Below, piece after piece: positions 36,347 through 48,316 of a DNA stretch of 64,000 bases; the first letter of the stretch is position 1; the number at the start of each line of letters is the position of its first letter. A program made the translations under genes and the position numbers. Source of the stretch: Corticium candelabrum (lineage: Eukaryota; Porifera; Homoscleromorpha; Homosclerophorida; Plakinidae); NCBI RefSeq assembly GCF_963422355.1, contig NC_085097.1, forward strand, positions 4,264,737-4,328,736, written 5' to 3'. A model generated the notes under the pieces. The model ran no database searches. It worked only from the letters and a program-made list of their open reading frames with translations, and was not told the origin of the DNA.

Positions 36347-37302
36347 CTTTGTCAATACTGACACAAGTACAGTACGTGTCGACATCTGATAGGTGTACAC
36401 TGTGAGCAGATTCACACTAGTGGTTAAACCGTGGTTAGCTACGGTACCATACCATGGTAAATTTTGTACTAGTTATTGTTCCACAGGGAATCCGACAGAA
36501 GACCCTCTTAGATTTATAGGTGTTTTGTGGGGTTTCTACGGCTTGCCTACGTAAAACCTCAAGGCTTGAAACTCCACACCTCTTGAACCACGCTTTCTGC
36601 CGTAGATTTCGGCTACATAAAGCGCTGCCAGCATTTTGCAGCGTACATCGTGACCCTCTCCATCTGTAAACTCATCTACAACAGAGAAACAGGCAGATTG
36701 AATGCTCTCAACTGAACTACGGCACGAGTTCGTAGTGCAGTCCACAACCCACCATACCCCTCCTGAAACATCCCAGACCCCTTGCATACCCATAGCAAAC
36801 CCTTTAATTAAGAATGCCAAGTTACCGGTATACAATGGTGGGCCAGTCGCAGCAGTCATTACTGATCTAGGACTTGGTGAAGATCTTTCCGAAGATGGCA
36901 GCAGAACAATTTAATGGAAGTTAGCAATTCGTCAATCTTGTATACAGATGCTAATCTCGAGAATGTTTCTCAAGAAATTTCTCACAGCCCTGACTTCATG
37001 AACAGCGCGCAAATTAAGTCGGGTTACAGCTTATTGGTTTTGCTACAAATTGTGAGAGAGAACTCAAGTACCGCGCGGTGGGCACGAGTAAGGTACTAGA
37101 ATTCCGAGGCGCCTCACTACATACTTGTATAAATTGTAAACTATTCAGTAAAACTCATTGGTTTTACATCCTAGAGAGGGATGCACTTTTCCTATTTCTT
37201 TCTCTTTCTCTAACCTTTCGGAAGACAAATTTTTGGGAATGTTTTGTTGGACATGTCAAATTACTAACCCTAGCTGAACCGGTGGTCCAAGATCACGCCT
37301 AC
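36347..37302. other. NAT upstream flank and unassigned sequence
   Basis: 36360-36480 matches 39880-40000. The remainder has a 107-codon minus frame (36536-36859) that I do not recognise and that has no counterpart in the other duplicated units; I do not call it a gene. Confidence 0.4.
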
Positions 37303-37705
37303 AAAACGTCATAGAGTGACGTGAAACACCTGATCCGATGCTTAATTAATTAACAGGTAATTAAGTGGGAGTGTTCACTAATTAGAACATTGCACGCTAA
37401 TTGGAAGTCTGAGTTTTTAGCAGTTTGTACACTTGAATGAAGTCATGCAGTAATTGTACACATGATTATGCTATGTCCTTCTATTCCCATCCTCATCTCA
37501 TCTAGAAGAAAGGCATAGATGGACAAGAGAAACTACAAACCACTACAAAACAATTCATGACACTTGACTAAAGATAGCACTAAAATGTAGTTAAAAAAGA
37601 GTAAAATACACCCTATGTAATTGCCGAGCGTAGCGAGACTTCTAATCAGGGTCGCACAACAGAAAGAGGCGTGGTCCTATAGGGCGCTCTCTTTCGAGCT
37701 CTTGG

Positions 37706-37708
37706 TGT

Positions 37709-37763
<55 letters not shown>

Positions 37764-37790
37764 CGTGTGTGTGCGTGTGTGTGCGTGTGT
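37706..37790. repeat. (GT)n microsatellite
   Basis: GT repeats with GCGCGC and ACGT interruptions. Confidence 0.9.
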
Positions 37791-38524
37791 ACACACAAAT
37801 CTCAAATTTCTCCTCCTCACGACCACGTTTCATGATAGGCCCTACCTTAAAAAATCGTTTCCGTGTCCGACTACAGATGAGGCTACGTTTAGTTAAGTGA
37901 GCAAACGGCGACGAAAAAGATTCATGAACTTTCGTCGCCCCATCCTTTTGTATTATAGCTAGAGATTGCGTGTACTTGACAACCAAGAAACACCTTCAGG
38001 AGTTGAATGCCACCTACAGTCAACTATTCACACATCCCGTACTACAGTAGGATCAATCCTTTACTAACACTGTATTTTAGGAACTGTGTGTACTTGACAA
38101 CCAAGAAACACCTTTATTAACCGAATGTCACCTACAGTAAACTATTCACACTTCCCACTCTACGATTACTCCTTTACTACACTGTGCTGCATCTATCACT
38201 GTTGATAGTCAATGTTTGCCGATATCAATTTCTATGTCAGTAAATACCATACCACTGTCGTTACAACGGAACTGAGTGCATACCTAGACTGTACATTTCA
38301 ATTGTCTTGATCGCGATCGCGAAACGACGACTACCCATACCAGGCCTGTAAACGTAATCTAAACTACTAGAAAGTTTGCATGTTTACTTCCATGACAGCT
38401 ATTGTTTCAACAAATACGTATTGTCTAGCTAGGACTCGGCGTTTCAGTAGACGGTCTGAAAATTCCGTTGGACATGTTACTCACTAACGCGAGGAGCCTA
38501 CAGATACCGTACAACCAGCAGTTT

Positions 38525-38735
38525 TAGAAAGAGTAAAATACACCCTTTAGAATAATAGTTGTAAAGAAGAGTAAAATACACCCTCTAGAATAATAGTTTT
38601 TAAGAAAGTGTAAAATACACCCTATATAATAATAGTTTTAAAAGAGGGTAAAATACACCCTTTAAAATAATAGTTTTTGAAATGAATGAAATACACCATA
38701 TATAATAGTAGGTTTAGAAAGAGTAAAATACACCC
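38525..38735. repeat. 38-bp minisatellite downstream of NAT copy 4
   Basis: Six imperfect copies of a unit like AGAGTAAAATACACCCTNTA plus AATAATAGTTTTAAAA. Four copies occur at about 43630-43765, and single copies near 37600, 41125 and 16520, always just 3' of a NAT unit. Confidence 0.8.
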
Positions 38736-38800
38736 TATCTACTAATCTAATCGGTGCCACTAAATCAAATATATCAGTAAAGATTAGCTCAAAATTGCAA

Positions 38801-39607
38801 CTAGAAATCTAACCCAAACTGACGTTTCAGTACTTCAGTCATCTGATGTTCTTCTAGAAGTGTTTCTGTTTTGACAAACTGATTTTTGGTATGATTCCAT
38901 TTGGTCTCCACAATTCGTGGACCTTTCTCACCCTCGTCTGTAAATATTGTTCTTCCACCATCTTCTAAACGAATTGTAGCTAGACGGCTCTGAGTAAGAG
39001 GAGCCTCAGGATCCATCTGATGATACAAACATGTGCTCATATAATCAGACAATTGTTGTGGTTGTAAAGTAAATTGAAAGCTCCAACTGCACTCTGACGA
39101 TGACACTAGCTTTTTCGTCTCCAACCACCAAGTATCCGATGATTCAAGTCTCAGTCGAATGTCCACATCACCCAGCCTCTCCATAGTGCCATCCATGATC
39201 AGTATGGGGCAACCACCACAAAAGGTAAACCCAACATCAACCAGATAACGTTCATCCCGACCATCTGGAATACCCACAGACAATGCCATGTGATCAAACT
39301 CTGGACCAAGCTCCTTGGTATGAGGATCTAAAATTCTTGCTGCTAGTAAAATAACATCATATCCTAGACTCTTCAGAAGCCATTGAAAGAGGCCATTGAG
39401 CTCATAGCAGAATCCACCTCGTCGTCTATTGACGATCTTGTCGTAGATCAATTCTTCGTCAAGTTTTATGCTTTCTTTAGCGATAATGCTAAAATTCTCA
39501 AACGGAACTGATAGATTGTGAGCTATTGACAGACGTTGCAGAGTCTCTATGGTAGGAAGCCTGCTCCCACGATAGGAGATGCGCTGAAGATAAGAATCAA
39601 TGTTCAT
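38801..39607 (-). CDS. Arylamine N-acetyltransferase, copy 4
   Basis: Intronless, 268 residues from MNIDSYLQRISYRG; an upstream in-frame ATG at 39640 would add 11 residues. The triad is intact: Cys67 (RRRGGFCYE), His106 (EFDHM) and Asp124 (YLVDVG). It differs from copy 6 at only a handful of positions across the whole protein (for example FTFCGG against FPFCGG, and TIRLED against AIRLED), which points to recent duplication or gene conversion. The 3' minisatellite and upstream flank are shared with copies 5 and 6. Cytosolic acetyl-CoA-dependent amine acetylation is expected. Confidence 0.93.
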   Translation of the reverse strand: MNIDSYLQRISYRGSRLPTIETLQRLSIAHNLSVPFENFSIIAKESIKLDEELIYDKIVNRRRGGFCYELNGLFQWLLKSLGYDVILLAARILDPHTKELGPEFDHMALSVGIPDGRDERYLVDVGFTFCGGCPILIMDGTMERLGDVDIRLRLESSDTWWLETKKLVSSSECSWSFQFTLQPQQLSDYMSTCLYHQMDPEAPLTQSRLATIRLEDGGRTIFTDEGEKGPRIVETKWNHTKNQFVKTETLLEEHQMTEVLKRQFGLDF

Positions 39608-40841
39608 ATCCATTTGCTCACTTATCAAGAACCTATTCAAGCAAGAAGACGAACAATCTGTCCTTCGACGTGACTATTTAGCCTAGCATTGTATGTACCA
39701 TCTAGATACACAGCCAGTTACCATAGAGACTCTAGATACACAGTAAGTTACAAGTTAACTTAAAGGTCACACCTGGGCGTGTTAAATTAGGCGGCAGAAG
39801 AAGGGTTAATTAAGTATCTCAATCCAATTAGTCAGAGCCAATGAAAAGCACGAGGAGACCGGACACATTGTCAATACTGACACAAGTACAGTACGTGTCG
39901 ACATCTGATAGGTGTACACTGTGAGCGGATTCACACTAGTGGCTAAACCGTAGCTAGGGTACCATGCAATGGTAAAGTTTGTACTAGTGTTCTAAATCCA
40001 ATTTGTTAGACCGCGGTTAGGGTTGGTGACGTATGCGGACTAAGGTGTCACTGCAATGTGGGAAGGGTTTCGGAGGTGTTGCTAGTATCTAAGTTTCACA
40101 TGCATGGCGACCAGTAGCAGTACTGAAAGAGCATGAGACGAGGAATGCACAGATTAAACTAACACGTGCTGGGATTGTCAGCATTGATATTCGATACCTA
40201 GCTCTTGAAAGCATGCAAATACATCATCACACGCTTTGCGAGCGATAGCAATAAGCGCAATGTGTCATGTATAGTATCCGTGTAAATTTAGTCGAACGCT
40301 TAGGTTAATTAATTAAAAAGACTGTGCTAGATTCTTTTAATTTTAGTGTTCTCAATCACTCGGTCAAGTCTAGAATCTTTAAATTAACATGGTTACCGTA
40401 ATGTGGCATTCGCCCCGACTGTTTTGAACAATAAACACCGTTAAAGTCAGATAGCGCGTGTTAGACGTAAGACAAAATGGCCACTTCTTCGTTGAACTGC
40501 AACCAACAGACATCCCTCTAAGTCTTTCATTGCTTCGTATAGGGTAAGACGCATGAACTGTTTTACGAGTTCCATTAGTCAAGCAGCTATTCGACCTGCA
40601 TTCCAACTGTTCATCCCTAATCCAGCCGGCGTTGCCTCGAAAATTAGTCGATGTAACAAGAACTGTGGGAAGTTTTTCAAAATTGAAATGCATATGAATA
40701 GTCTGTCTCCCAACGATTAACTTATTAGGCCAGGCTCTTCTGCACAGTCGCTGAACTAAACGCACGTAAATCACGGAAAAAGGAGGAGCAATTGCCGAAA
40801 GTGCAGCAGCACGAAAGAAGCCTGGGTGCTATTGAGAACGT
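39608..40841. other. Duplicated upstream flank of NAT copy 4
   Basis: Matches 42330-43328 (unit B). A 131-codon minus frame at 40379-40774 is not kept open in the unit B counterpart, so it is probably non-coding. Confidence 0.5.
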
Positions 40842-41211
40842 CATAGAGTGACGTGGGACACCGGATAGGATGCTTAATTAATTAACAGGTAATTAAGTGG
40901 GAGTGTTAACTAATTGGAATATTGTATGCTAATTGGAAGTCGAAGTTTTAGCAGTTTGTACACTTGAATGAGGTCAGTACTTGAACACAAGATCGTACGT
41001 GCAATGTCCTCCAATTCCCATCCTCATCTCATGTAGAAGAAAAGTCTAGACATGAGAAAGTACTAAACAACTACAAAACAATTAATAACACTTGACTAAA
41101 AGGTAGAACTAAAATTTAGTTTTAGAAAAGAGTAAAATACACCCTATATAATTATGTAATCATGGCACTAAAATCAAATACCAGTAAACGATAGCCCAAA
41201 GTTGCATACAA

Positions 41212-42327
41212 CTAGAAATCTAACTCAAACTGACGTTTCAGTACTTCAGTCACCTGATGTTCTTCTAGAAGTGTTTCTGTTTTGACAAACTGATTTTTGG
41301 TATGATTCCATTTGGTCTCCACAATTCTTGGACTTTCTCACCCTTGTTTGTAAATATTGTACGTTCTTCCACCATCTTTTAAACGAATTGCAGCTAGACG
41401 GCTCTGAGTAAGAGGAGCCTCAGGATCTGTCTGATGATACATACATGTTCTCATATAATCAGACAATTGTCGTGGATGTAAAGTAAATTGAAAGCTCCAA
41501 CTGCACTCTGATGATGACTCTACTGTTTTCTTCTCCAACCAACAAGTATCCGATGATTCGAGTCTCAGTAGAATGTCCGCATCACCTTGTCTGTCCGTAA
41601 TGCCATCCATGATCAGTAGAGGGCAAAGAACACAAAAGGGAAACCCAACATCAACCAGATAACGTTCATCCCGACCATCTGGAATACCCACAGACAATGC
41701 AATGTTACCAACTCTTGACCATGCAAGCACCTTGGTACACGGGTCGCTCTTGCTGCTAACAAATAACATCATAGGGTCGGCGGAGCCCTCCAGATGGTGG
41801 GTGGGCCGGGCCTTGCTTGGCTAGGCTCCGCCCACTTGACAACTTTTGACTAAAGCTAGAGCTAGGGTGGAGCCTGGCTAAAGACAGCGTTGCTAGAGGG
41901 TAGTCTAACTTTGGTTGGTTTGTCTCATCTGTAGAGGTGAACAATAGCTAATTTAATTAATCACCTATACCATTTTCCGAAAGTTTTCGCCAAACGCCTG
42001 TTAGTGGAAGTTCCATTTTCGAACGATGGGTGAGCCATGGCCCACCTGGCCCACTCTGTTCCGCCGGCCCTGCATCATATCCTAGACTCTTCAGGAGCCA
42101 TTGAAAGAGACCATTGAGCTCATATCAGAAGCCACCTCGTCGTTTAAACGATCTTGTCGTAGAGCAGCTCTTCGTCAAGTTTTATGCTTTCTTTTACAAT
42201 AATTCCAAATTCGCGAACGGAATTAACTGATAGATTGTGAGCTAGTGACAAACGTTGTAGAGTCTCTAGGGTAGCTCTGCTACCACGATAGCATCGAGAT
42301 GCGCTGAAGGTAAGAATCAATGTTCAT
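41212..42327 (-). pseudogene. NAT pseudogene, copy 5
   Basis: Recognisable from MNIDS (42327) to the stop at 41212, but interrupted by a 299-base MITE at 41774-42072 within the codons after the catalytic-Cys region. Further damage includes a changed RRGG/Cys segment (the TCATATCAGAAGCC context gives a stop where Cys-Tyr-Glu would be) and frame changes near 41340 and 41730. The C-terminal half (41338-41700) is still well conserved and shares FCVLCPLLIMDG with copy 3, so it was active until fairly recently. Confidence 0.88.
41774..42072. mobile_element. 299-bp MITE inside NAT copy 5
   Basis: Ends GGGTCGGCGGAGCC and TCCGCCGGCCCTG are inverted. CATCATA is directly repeated on both sides (41767-41773, 42073-42079), and intact NAT copies show the empty site with a single CATCATA. 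Confidence 0.85.
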
Positions 42328-43830
42328 ATCCTTTTTGCTCACTTATCAAGAAGGTATTCAAGCAAGAAGACGAACAATTTGTCCTTCGACGTGGCTATGT
42401 AGCATATCACTCAACGCAGCAGGATCTAGCTATATACACAGCTATACACATTATTAGTTAGCATGCAAGTTAGGTAGTTGACTCTAATTAGTCAGAGCCA
42501 ATGAAGAGCACGAGGAGGCTGGTCAGATTGTCAATACTGACACATGTAGAGGTCGACATCTCATAGATGTGTTAGTCCATAGCAGCGGGTTGATATCAGT
42601 CCGCTGCTCTTGGCCACATTGAAAGAGCATGAGAAGAGGAATGCACAGATTAAACTAACACGTGCATGGGATTGCCAACATTGGTATTCGATACCTCTTG
42701 CAAGTATGCAAATACACTGTCACAGGATTTGCAAGCGATAACAATAAGTGCAATCTGTCATGTTAAATTTAGTCAGTGCTAGATAAATTAGCCGTGCTAA
42801 ATTTAGTCGGACGCTTAATTAATAAAAAAGACTCTGCTAGATTTAGTCTGACGTTGAAAGAACGATGTATAGTTTTAATGTCCTCAATCACTTGGTCAAG
42901 TCTAGCCGTTTTAGCACTGGTACCATAATGTGGCATTCGCCCCGACTGTTTTGAATAATAAACACCGTTAAATTAAGTCAGCTAGCGGATGTTAGACGTT
43001 AGACACAATGCCCGCTTCTTCGTTGAACTGCAACCAACAAACATCTCTCTCTCACTGCTTCATAGGGTAAGATGTATGACCTGTTTTACGAGTTCCACTT
43101 GTCAAGCAGCTATTCAACCTGCATTCCAACCGGCGTTGCCTCGCAAATTGGTCGATGTAACAAGAACTGTTGAAAGTTGTTCAAAATTGAATTGCATATG
43201 AATAGTCTTTCTTGCCAAAGATTAATTAATTAAGCCAGGCTCTTCTGCACAGTCGCTGAACTAAATGCACGCGAATCACGCGAAGAGGAGGAGCAATTGC
43301 CGAAATTGCTGAAAGAGTCTTTGCGCGTTGAGAATGTCATGGAGTGACGTAAGACCCCGATCCGATGCTTAATTAATTAACAGGTAATTAAGTGGGAGTG
43401 TCAACTAATTGGAATTGTGCATGCTAATTGGAAGTCTGAGTTTTTAGCAGTTGGTATATTTAAATGAAGTCATGCAGTAATTGTACACATGATCATGTTA
43501 TGTTCTTCTATTTTCCCACCCTCATCTCATGTAGAAGAAAGGCATAGAATCTAAGATAGACATGGGAAACTACAAACCACTAGAAAAAACAAATACTGAC
43601 ACTTGACTAAAAGGTAGCACTAAAATGTAGTTTTAAAAAAGAGTAAAATACATCCTATAAAATAATAGTTTAAAAAAAGAGTAGAGTAAACCCTATATAA
43701 TAACAGTTTAAAAAAGTGGAATACACCATATATAATAGTAGTTTTAAAAAGAATAAAATACACCCTATCCACTAATCTAATCGGTGCCACTAAATCAAAT
43801 ATATCAGTAAAGATTAGCTCAAAATTGCAA

Positions 43831-44637
43831 CTAGAAATCTAACCCAAACTGACGTTTCAGTACTTCAGTCACCTGACGTTCTTCTAGAAGTGTTTCTGTT
43901 TTGACAAACTGATTTTTGGTATGATTCCATTTGGTCTCCACAATTTGTGGACCTTTCTCACCCTTGTCTGTAAATATTGTTCTTCCACCATCTTCTAAAC
44001 GAATTGCAGCTAGACGGCTCTGAGTAAGAGGAGCCTCAGGATCCGTCTGATGATACAAACATGTGCTCATATAATCAGACAATTGTTGTGGTTGTAAAGT
44101 AAATTGAAAGCTCCAACTGCACTCTGACGATGACACTAGCTTTTTCGTCTCCAACCACCAAGTATCCGATGATTCAAGTCTCAGTCGAATGTCCACATCA
44201 CCCAGCCTCTCCATAGTGCCATCCATGATCAGTATGGGGCAACCACCACAAAAGGGAAACCCAACATCAACCAGATAACGTTCATCCCGACCATCTGGAA
44301 TACCCACAGACAAGACCATGTGATCAAACTCTGGACCAAGCTCCTTGGTATGAGGATCTAAAATTCTTGCTGCTAGTAAAATAACATCATATCCTAGACT
44401 CTTCAGAAGCCATTGAAAGAGGCCATTGAGCTCATAGCAGAATCCACCTCGTCGTCTATTGACGATCTTGTCGTAGATCAGTTCTTCGTCAAGTTTTATG
44501 CTTTCTTTAGCGATAATGCTAAAATTCTCGAACGGAACTGATAGATTGTGAGCTAGAGACAAACGTTGCAGGGTCTCCATGGTAGGAAGTCTGCTACCAT
44601 GATAGGAAATGCGCTGAAGATAAGAATCAATGTTCAT
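43831..44637 (-). CDS. Arylamine N-acetyltransferase, copy 6
   Basis: Intronless, 268 residues from MNIDSYLQRISYHG to FGLDF. The catalytic Cys67, His106 and Asp124 are all present in GGFCYE, EFDHM and YLVDVG. It is nearly identical to copy 4. No alternative upstream start exists here, because the codon before MNIDS leads into KD and a stop, which supports the MNIDS start for all members. Four minisatellite units follow the 3' end. Upstream, CTCACGTGAC and CCACGTGG motifs (44720-44750) may act as E-box sites. Confidence 0.93.
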   Translation of the reverse strand: MNIDSYLQRISYHGSRLPTMETLQRLSLAHNLSVPFENFSIIAKESIKLDEELIYDKIVNRRRGGFCYELNGLFQWLLKSLGYDVILLAARILDPHTKELGPEFDHMVLSVGIPDGRDERYLVDVGFPFCGGCPILIMDGTMERLGDVDIRLRLESSDTWWLETKKLVSSSECSWSFQFTLQPQQLSDYMSTCLYHQTDPEAPLTQSRLAAIRLEDGGRTIFTDKGEKGPQIVETKWNHTKNQFVKTETLLEERQVTEVLKRQFGLDF

Positions 44638-45069
44638 ATCCTTTTGCTCACGTAAGCTAGCTGTTCAAGCAAGAAGACAAACAATCTGTCCCTCGACGTA
44701 ACTCTTATCCTTTTGCTCACGTGACTATTTAGCAAATTACTCCACGTGGCAGTACGGCATGCAAATAGTTAGAGCCAATGAAGAGCCTAGAGAAGGAGGC
44801 TGGACACATTGTCATACTGGCATCATGGGATTGTCGACATTTGCTACGTATTCCATGTCTCTTGAAAGCATACAAAGACGTCATACACCAGCGCTAACAA
44901 CGAAGAAGCATTAGAATGCTAAACCTTCGGCTGGCTATCCACCTTCAATAGTAACAGGCCGACAAGACTCCCTATACAGTGCCATGCTAGCTAGTTACGT
45001 GAGAAGAGGGCTGGAAACACTAATTAACTAACACGCGAGATATTGAGCTTCGGGAAACTATGAAAATAC

Positions 45070-46859
45070 TAGACTCGTGCCCAGTCCTCCTCCGCGCTAG
45101 GTTGCTTACACCACGTGCGCTAGCTGTCACGTGTGTATACGTCCATGTGGTTTCACACGTGTGGTTGGCCTAAGCACGGAGGAAGACTGGGACCAGACCT
45201 CGTCACGTGACATGCTTTGAGTCTAATTAAGTTATTTAGCTGAGCCCGCTGGTCTCAGCTAAGATTTCTAATAGTTTGCAAAGGCTCTGCTAAACGACAC
45301 AGAAGGTGGTAGATTAGCAAGAGCCTAACAACTTGCCTACAACCGGTCAGTCGCCTGGCCTTACAAATCAACGCCATCATGCACATGCACGATCCTCTTC
45401 GCAAAACTGCGCCGGCTAGCAGAGTCTAGCGTAGGATAACGCAACCCATGACGGACATATTTCGTACAGTTGACAACCTTCACAAATCTAAAGCAGATCT
45501 AAATCTAAATACAAATTCAGATTGTCATACACCCAGATGTGTGTCTCTTTCGTGAGCCGCTGTACATCCTGGTAATCATTCACCAAGTTCTTTAGTTAGA
45601 CGTCGCCAAACCTGTTGATATGATTGTGAGACACCAAGATGGTTGAGGTCTGTAATTGCTTGTTTTCCTGTACCGCGAGCAGTTAGGAGTGCAATCTCAC
45701 TGCTGTGGCGATCTCTGAACTTCAATGCCACAGTGCCGGTGATGAGAGCCTGCAGACGTGTGCTGTCAGCCCTCTCGTTGGCTTTTCCTTTGACCAGCGC
45801 TTGCAAGATGCCAAACAAATGAGGGCTTTGACGACACATCGTATATTCGATGTCCTTCACGGAGAAACGGCGTAAATCTTGCCACGAAACAGGCCCACGA
45901 CCAAGAGAACAGCAGTCGGACTCCCGCAAACGTTCGATCCATCTCGGACGACAGTGTCGTTTCTACTAATTGCCAATTGATTGGCGTCTCCGCATAATCT
46001 CTTGAGACATGTTGCTTCGCTGGAGTTGGAGAAGTCCCACTTGCTTGATTCGAATCTTGTCGATTTCTCCTTGTGACATCTACAGGTCAAACAGGCACTC
46101 TGCACGTACACATCTCTTATAAGGCGAGGGGTGATTCCGCAAGTCTGAAACGTCAGTAGAATGTGCTATAACTCCTACAGAGACTGGTGCGAAGGCAATA
46201 CCATCGTAGACGTATGTTCTGGTGGCATGGTCCATCCTGTGGCGAGCTTCCGGGAAAGCTTGTCTCACAATACAAGCCACCTCGACGTGACTGATATTAG
46301 CTTAGAATTGGTCCAACAAAATCTGCTAGACGTAACTAACAGGGACACCTGAACGCGGTACTCTGGCAGATACAGGGATCAGGACCCGTCGCAGCCTTTT
46401 GAAAAAGAGAGGCTTTACCTTCACGTACTCGTGTGGCTCGACAGGTATCTAGAAGGTCTAGGCGCGCGAATGCACATGTACTTACCATTGAGACCGCTCT
46501 TCTCGAAAGTCCTTCTCTGGTCGCTCTCACGGACAAGGACGCCATCAACAAGTTATCGGCACGTACTGGCTTAGTGGCTATATAATTGTTGTGTACTTAG
46601 TCTTTCTAGTTGTGTAATCATGCATTACAAAAGCCCTCCAACGGAAACTATCATGCTAAATAGAAGTAGTATCTACCAATCATGTTACGTCATTTCGGTC
46701 ACGTTACAAACATGTTTGTCACGTGACGAAGCATGGTCTCAGTCCTACTCCGTGCTTAGACCAACCACACGTGTGAAACCACATGGACGTATACACACGT
46801 GACAGCTAGCGCACGTGGTGTAAGCAACCTAGTACGGAGGAGGACTGGGCACGAGTCTA
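45070..46859. mobile_element. Mutator-like long-TIR element (1.79 kb)
   Basis: Terminal inverted repeats of about 143 bases (45070-45212 and 46715-46859) start TAGACTCGTGCCCAGTCC and differ at only a few positions. A perfect 9-base duplication TGAAAATAC flanks the element (45061-45069, 46860-46868). Long inverted repeats with 9-base duplications are the signature of Mutator/MULE elements. The arms carry several CACGTG palindromes. The interior carries minus-strand coding relics, listed separately, but no recognisable MuDR transposase. Confidence 0.85.
45576..46551 (-). pseudogene. Unrecognised coding relic inside the Mutator-like element
   Basis: Overlapping minus-strand frames: 46336-46551 (basic, CRATRVREGK), 46080-46280 (VACIVRQAFPEARHR), 45857-46111 (Cys-rich) and 45576-45929, which ends ALLTARGTGKQAITDLNHLG and VSQSYQQVWRRLTKELGE. 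They could be exons of one gene, but I cannot fix splice sites. ISHVEVACIVRQAF has a degenerate counterpart (ISHVEISRIVAMAF) inside the 59.0-59.9 kb element, so the protein belongs to the transposon family. Function unknown. Confidence 0.35.
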
Positions 46860-47310
46860 TGAAAATACAGTCATCACAGCGAGTAACACGCTAATTAACA
46901 CCAGCGATAACAATGAGCGCTGCATTCCAATTGTCCGTCCGTCCATAGGTAATACTCTAGCCCTCCTCATGTTAATGAGCGCATGCGCTGCATTCCACTT
47001 GTCCGGCCGTCCAGCCGTCCACAGAGGTATTACCATTAGCTCGCGCTAACTAGAGTGGGACACAACAAAAAGATACAAGGCGTAGTATTGGGTTTGTCTA
47101 ACAATTATTGATACAATCTCAATCAGCATTACGCTTCACTTCTTAGTCCAGCAAGTGTGTCTGTTTCTATTACTCTACACTAGCGACTCTACTACAACAG
47201 CCTCACAGAGGTTCAAACGACGCATGCGCAGTTAGACACACGATTACAATCCAAGTCTTCACGGCAGGTAATCAACCGCTCAATGTCACTTGTCCTACAC
47301 TTGAACGGAG

Positions 47311-48013
47311 TCAGTACACGTGAATCATACCGTAGAGAAATGTCCAGAATAGAACATATGTCTGGCATGTAAGTCAAAGATGCAAACTAACCCGGAAATG
47401 ACATCAAATCAAACAGTGCATCTACAAGAGTACCTGCACTCGGCAAGATGAGGTCAATCATCTTGCAACAGCTAACAATTAGTCACGTGACAACCACATC
47501 AAACATTTTCGAGGAATAAATAGAATATCATAAGTTGACTGGGTGGATACAAATAGCCCACTAGCTATCCCATCGGTCCACAGCATGCTCTTCGACAAAA
47601 CATACTTTTCCCAATGCGCTCCCGCCGTTGCAGCTAAAATTGTCTTATCAAACAACAAATAATCACAACCGGTGCATCTAAGGCGGTGCCTCGCACTTTG
47701 CACTCTGTGCAGATTGGCTGCGCACAAAGGGCCGGAGTGCGAGGCACACAGACGTACGCATCCACGTGCACTTACGGACATCGTGATAGACGCTAGAAGA
47801 TAGAAGATAAATCCTGGAAGGCCGGTAAGACCCAGAATTCCCGCTGTCGCGCCGGCTAGCAAAGCCAACGCTGTTCGACTAGAATCAACAGTCAAATTTT
47901 AGACGAGCACGCAAAGACTTTGTCTTAACTTACCAACGACTAATCATGTTAACGTTTGCGCGGATGGCTAGTTCGTTGTAGCTATGAGACGACTTCTCCT
48001 CCTCAGCACTCAT
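47311..48013 (-). CDS. EMC6: ER membrane protein complex subunit 6
   Basis: EMC6 is a small membrane subunit of the EMC insertase, which inserts tail-anchored and multipass proteins into the ER membrane. Four minus-strand exons, 47934-48013, 47776-47878, 47551-47643 and 47311-47361, give 108 residues (human 110). The junction TG|T restores [20 protein letters not shown], matching human [20 protein letters not shown]. Exon 2 continues GFIFYLLASITMS; exon 3 begins TILAATAGAHWEKY and aligns without gaps to LLLILKAGRRWNKY if the acceptor is GATAAG. Exon 4, of 51 bases, gives TYVLFWTFLYGMIHVY, almost identical to the human C terminus. Hydrophobic segments fall at about 30-55 and 80-105. It is head to head with TXNL4A. 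Confidence 0.9.
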
Positions 48014-48316
48014 TGTATTATCCGGGTAAAAGCCACGTGACATAAAAGTTACTACAGCACGTGATCTTACGGTAATTTGTCCCGGATTTGAGGACGTGTG
48101 GTGTTCGTTGGGCTCTAACGTCTCATTTATTGTTTGTCTGAGTATCCTGTAATCTCTATCTTGTAATCTCCTACTTTGTTTCAAAAGTTCTTACTTGTTT
48201 CTGTTTAAAAGTGCGCGGCTGGGGCTCCTTTGGGACTCATCAAGGTGGGTCATGAAGCTTTTGTGTGACTGTATTTCGCGTCAAGTCAACTTATCTCTTT
48301 CAGAAGCATCTCAAAT
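48014..48316. promoter_or_regulatory. Shared promoter region EMC6 / TXNL4A
   Basis: 303 bases separate the two divergent start codons. It contains CCACGTGACATAA (about 48032) and GCACGTGATC (about 48058). TXNL4A probably has a 5'-UTR intron ending at the TTTCAG near 48302. Confidence 0.5.

Larger units (their letters stand above)
37303..45069. repeat. Tandem segmental duplication of NAT units (three copies)
   Basis: Each unit starts with a GTCATAGAGTGACGT-like sequence (37306, 40842, 43329), followed by CTTAATTAATTAACAGGTAA, a minisatellite of AAGAGTAAAATACACCCT repeats, a NAT copy on the minus strand, and a shared upstream flank (GAAGAGCACGAGGAGGCTGG, GATTGTCAATACTGACAC). Units are about 3.5, 2.5 and 1.7 kb. 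Non-coding parts carry many indels, while the two intact NAT copies are almost identical. Confidence 0.85.

Noticed and set aside
36536-36859. 107-codon minus-strand frame
   Set aside because: No recognisable domain, and absent from the other duplicated NAT units.
40379-40774. 131-codon minus-strand frame in the NAT flank
   Set aside because: The duplicated counterpart at about 42900-43260 does not keep the frame open, so it is probably chance.
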